Shown piece by piece: positions 61,499 to 64,000 of a DNA stretch of 64,000 nucleotides. Origin of the DNA: Alitta virens. Taxonomy: Eukaryota; Annelida; Polychaeta; Phyllodocida; Nereididae. The stretch spans positions 39,531,204 through 39,595,203 of the forward strand of contig OW028582.1 of NCBI GenBank assembly GCA_932294295.1. The letters are read 5' to 3'. The notes under the pieces are model-generated. The model was given only the letters and a program-made list of their open reading frames with translations, was not told the origin of the DNA and did no database searches. Numbering within the stretch: position 1 is the stretch's first letter; each line of letters starts with the position of its first letter. A program made the translations under genes and the position numbers.

Positions 61499-61557
61499 GT
61501 TCCGTTCCGTTCCGCAAAATACAGTTATCCCAAGGGATAACTGTAAATTGCGAAACG
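61499..61557. repeat. Palindromic terminal-motif repeat 5
   Basis: The left arm carries three GTTCC units and CAAAATACAGTTATCCC; the right arm is GGGATAACTGTAAATTGCG with small changes. It lies 1.1 kb inside the right end. Confidence 0.85.
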
Positions 61558-62588
61558 GCAGATCACCTTGCATGCTCATCTTGCATGATTTATTGCACAA
61601 GGATGTGCCTTGTGGGGACTTCATCATAATATACGAATATGTGTGAAAGAAAAAGTTAGAGAAGATGCATTACCTCAGATAAAGTCTATCAATTGCCCAA
61701 CCAGGGTATACAAACAATCTTGAGTTCAATACGACGCAAAAGAATTATTCTTTTTGTTAGAAAACTCGCATTTTACATCATTTTTAACGCTTGTTAAGGT
61801 TGTAAGAGTTTCGTTTTAATAGTGTATCAACCAGTGTTCCAGGTAAAATCTAGACCACTTGACAGGAGATTTGAGCACTAGGAACCCCCCCTCCCCCATT
61901 GTGTTTTGTCATTTACTTGATTAATACTGCATGTACAGCATTGTCCTTTACAGGATAGATGCATCTATGATATGGGCAACCCTGCATAACCATAAAATCT
62001 CTGTGCCTTCAATACTTATGATGTTAATTAGCTAAGACCACCACGGAGGGGGGGGGGGCAGGTTAGCAGTCTGGCGGGGCACAAGTTGGTACTGTTGTGG
62101 CCTTCTTCGGCCACCACTGGTGAAAGCTTTTACATTAGCTTAGATATATGCATTTAGACAAGGGCGTGTATTGCTTGGATTGACAGGTGAACGTGACTTT
62201 AAATAGGACTGCATTTTCATCTATAGACATTTCATGCATAATTCAAGCAACTTCATTGACAGGTTTCTATTTTGCTGGTGATTGTATTGTAGAATTTGTT
62301 ATACTAAGGTATAGATTTTTAATCCTGATGATTAATTTAATCAAGATTGAGGACATGTTCACAGTGGGAATAGTCTTAATTAGGCCTAATGGCAGTGTTC
62401 TACTGACACAACTGTGAGCTGCAGGCACATTTTCAGTGTACTTTAACTATATGCAGCTGCTATGGATCACTACATTTCTGCTTAAAGTCAGTGTGAAATC
62501 AATGTTCCACCTAGTGGCCGGTTACAGTCACACACAGATGGTCCTGACTGATAGCATCAAACACCCCATTATTCATGATGCCTAAAAC

Positions 62589-62659
62589 TGACATTTTCTG
62601 GAGTGACCCCCCTTTCTGTTTCGTTCCGTTCCGTTCCGTTTCGCAAAGTACAGTTAGCC
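62589..62659. repeat. Right 71-bp terminal inverted repeat
   Basis: Begins TGACATTTTCTGGAGTGACC and ends CGCAAAGTACAGTTAGCC. Its reverse complement equals the left end 27628-27698 over all 71 bases compared by eye. Confidence 0.92.
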
Positions 62660-62668
62660 AATTATTTG
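62660..62668. repeat. Right target-site duplication AATTATTTG
   Basis: Direct copy of 27620-27628, abutting the right terminal repeat. Confidence 0.88.
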
Positions 62669-63229
62669 TAAGACACTGAAGCTACGTAATTTCTACATGT
62701 GCTCAATGTTTCTTATTAACTGTTATAAATGTCAACTCATGAATGATGCTCAATCTTTATTCACACAAACACTCACATGTGTGCGTGAATAAAGATTGAG
62801 CATCATTCATGAGTTGACATTTATAACAATGACCCTAAAAATACCGAAAATGTTTTATTTTCTCAGAAGTAGCTGGATAAATGATTAATTTTAAGATAAT
62901 GCATTACATTTTTTTATATACATAGTTTAGCAATGTATTTTTGATGGTTAATGGATAGTACATTGTTACTCTTGTGGTCACTGACTCTTTTCTTTTCGTT
63001 ACCTGTGAATTGTCTGTAAGGAGTCAAAATCAAAGTCAACAATTGTAGCCAAATACTTTACTATTTGCAATGCTTTATCAAATACCTTTATCATTCAGAC
63101 GGGTTTTTGAACGTTAAAGAAGAGTTACTAGATTTCCATCAGTGACATTCCCCTTTCTCAGTTGCGGTGATATTTCGATTTATAAATTTTAAAACATGGA
63201 ACATCATGCCTTTCTGTGTTTATTTACAG
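62669..63229. other. Right part of the interrupted KDZ-gene intron
   Basis: 561 bp from the target duplication to the acceptor of the next KDZ exon. Apart from the 108-bp hairpin it is AT-rich and featureless. Confidence 0.6.
62721..62828. repeat. 108-bp hairpin outside the right end of the giant element
   Basis: Perfect 44-bp arms, 62721-62764 and 62785-62828, contain ATGTCAACTCATGAATGATG and its complement and enclose a 20-base loop. It starts 53 bp beyond the right target duplication, so it belongs to the host intron and not to the giant element. Confidence 0.88.
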
Positions 63230-63411
63230 CTCGCCAACACAACATTGAAGTATTTTCCTGTGAACATCAGAGTATAGCAAGTGTCTTGGTGCAATCAGGA
63301 TTGTGGCCAGCAACTCCAACTCAGCCCAGGAGTGCCATGGATTTTAGTTTTTTGCAACTTTATAACAGCATGTTGCTTGAGGGCCATTTGCCCAAAAAGC
63401 TTTCTGCAAAA
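63230..63411 (+). CDS. KDZ transposase-like gene: exon after the giant insertion
   Basis: A 182-bp exon (TTTACAG acceptor, GTATGG donor; phase 1 in, 0 out) that completes the codon split at 26809. The peptide starts ARQHNIEVFSCEHQSIASVL, then has GLWPATPTQPRSAMDFSFLQ and LLEGHLPKKLSAK. This is the KDZ block 'C...Q.L....PATP..P..A..F..L..Y..L..EG', the direct continuation of the VVDMS block 36.4 kb upstream. The donor at 63412 is chosen because the next exon continues the family pattern. Reading on gives a stop 47 bases later. Confidence 0.8.
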
Positions 63412-63590
63412 GTATGGGCCATTTCAAGCGATAACAGAGTAATTCTCCTGACCATGTAAGATCTGCATTTTGTAAAGCCTTAAAAGATTTAGTTAAGGGC
63501 AACAACCCAAATAATGCCTTAAAAATCATTAACACAACTGGTATTGATGATTCTACTAGCTACCCTCAAACCATTACTTTCTAAATTCAG

Positions 63591-63722
63591 GTTGATGTTT
63601 ACCGGATGTTATGCGGAGAAAGTAGACAGCAATATATGAGATTTTGCAACATGGTCCACAAGCTGTCATTAATTTGTGAGGACCACATACTGGATGACAG
63701 CAAATGCCCAATTTGTGCCACC
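63591..63722 (+). CDS. KDZ transposase-like gene: next exon, gene runs off the window
   Basis: A 132-bp phase 0-0 exon (AAATTCAG acceptor, GTAAGT donor). The peptide VDVYRMLCGESRQQYMRFCN continues to a KCPICA motif, matching the KDZ 'YR.L......Y..F......' helix region followed by a C-P-x-C. The catalytic Asp and Glu residues of KDZ proteins lie further downstream, beyond the window, so activity cannot be judged. Confidence 0.75.
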
Positions 63723-64000
63723 GTAAGTTAAATAAAAATCTGGTGTCTCATGAGTCAAATGTTAATGTAAGATGTTTATGTCTTGTATATATAGAATAAA
63801 GCTGTTTACATAATTATCTATGAATGTATTTATGGCAACTGATGTGATAATGGTCAATAAATTAATTTAGACAAGATTCATGATTTTGTATTTGATAATA
63901 CTGGAGTATGATTTATCTCTGAAGAAAAAGGTGCTTATAGTCAATAGACTTAATTCAGAATAAAATTTCTTTGGCTAACCACCAAAATAGTTAAATCACC
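63723..64000. other. Intron at the window edge
   Basis: AT-rich sequence after the last KDZ exon; nothing else was recognised. Confidence 0.6.

Larger units (their letters stand above)
55688..62588. other. Right non-coding arm of the giant element
   Basis: It contains the 317-bp tandem array, a diverged SINE copy, a TTGTATATTGTCTA-type repeat near 59860-60110, and two palindromic terminal-motif repeats. No gene was recognised, and no clear polyadenylation signal follows the transposase stop before the array. Confidence 0.55.
27629..62659 (+). mobile_element. Giant Mutator-like (MULE) DNA transposon, 35.0 kb
   Basis: The two 71-bp terminal inverted repeats show no mismatch when compared by eye and are flanked by the direct repeat AATTATTTG. 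A 9-bp target duplication is the hallmark of Mutator-like elements, and the element carries a MULE transposase with the DDE residues and a SWIM finger in the plus orientation. It sits in one intron of the KDZ-like gene; removing it and one duplication leaves a 1380-bp intron. Cargo is a single spliced gene (kinase, C76-like protease, MULE transposase) occupying 42847-55687. The rest is non-coding, with internal copies of the terminal motif and younger nested repeats (LINE tail, MITEs, SINE-like tandem array). Perfect ends suggest recent insertion, yet the transposase has three lesions. Confidence 0.85.

Noticed and set aside
27629..62659. Maverick/Polinton or Helitron identity for the giant element
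   Set aside because: No protein-primed polymerase, retroviral-type integrase, Rep or helicase was recognised. Mavericks make 6-bp duplications and Helitrons none.

Overview
The window is metazoan nuclear DNA: AT-rich, split genes with GT-AG introns in consistent phases, tRNA-derived SINEs, LINE 3' fragments, MITE-like hairpins and long (CTAT)n tracts. The EGF/sushi receptor, the KDZ-type gene and the frequent 'taggcctat'-like words suggest a marine invertebrate deuterostome, perhaps an echinoderm. The species call is a weak inference. No bacterial-style operon, CRISPR array or rRNA is present.

Layout. (1) 1-6149 has no recognisable gene, only microsatellites. (2) 6150-19548 is the 3' part of a plus-strand cell-surface receptor gene: one EGF-like exon, five sushi/CCP domains, one transmembrane exon, and a tail of tyrosine motifs including an ITIM-like VHYEDI. 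One sushi exon lies in a very recent 370-bp tandem duplication. (3) 19549-23684 holds transposon debris, including a minus-strand LINE 3' fragment. (4) 23720-26809 and 63230-63722 (continuing off the window) are exons of one KDZ (Kyakuja-Dileera-Zisupton) transposase-like gene. Its third and fourth exons join in phase and inside a conserved block, yet lie 36.4 kb apart. (5) That gap is explained by a giant DNA transposon at about 27629-62659 (35.0 kb). It has two 71-bp terminal inverted repeats that match 71/71 when read by eye, and both are bordered by the direct repeat AATTATTTG, a 9-bp (or 8-bp) target-site duplication. (6) The element carries one spliced plus-strand gene, 42847-55687. It encodes a complete protein kinase, a ten-residue-repeat linker, a herpesvirus-tegument-type (peptidase C76-like) cysteine protease, and a Mutator-like (MULE) DDE transposase with a SWIM zinc finger.

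The 9-bp duplication fits the MULE transposase inside, so ends and enzyme agree. The outer 25-30 bp of the terminal repeats recur inside the element as five head-to-head palindromes, three within 6.1 kb of the left end and two within 1.9 kb of the right end. They are candidate transposase-binding sites. The transposase exon has two compensating frame changes and one in-frame TAG, so this copy is probably not autonomous as written, although its ends look young. Just downstream of the transposase, a tRNA-derived SINE-like sequence has become a 317-bp tandem array.

The kinase plus deubiquitinase-like protease plus MULE transposase in one giant element is the most likely undescribed system here. 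Novelty could not be tested without database searches.
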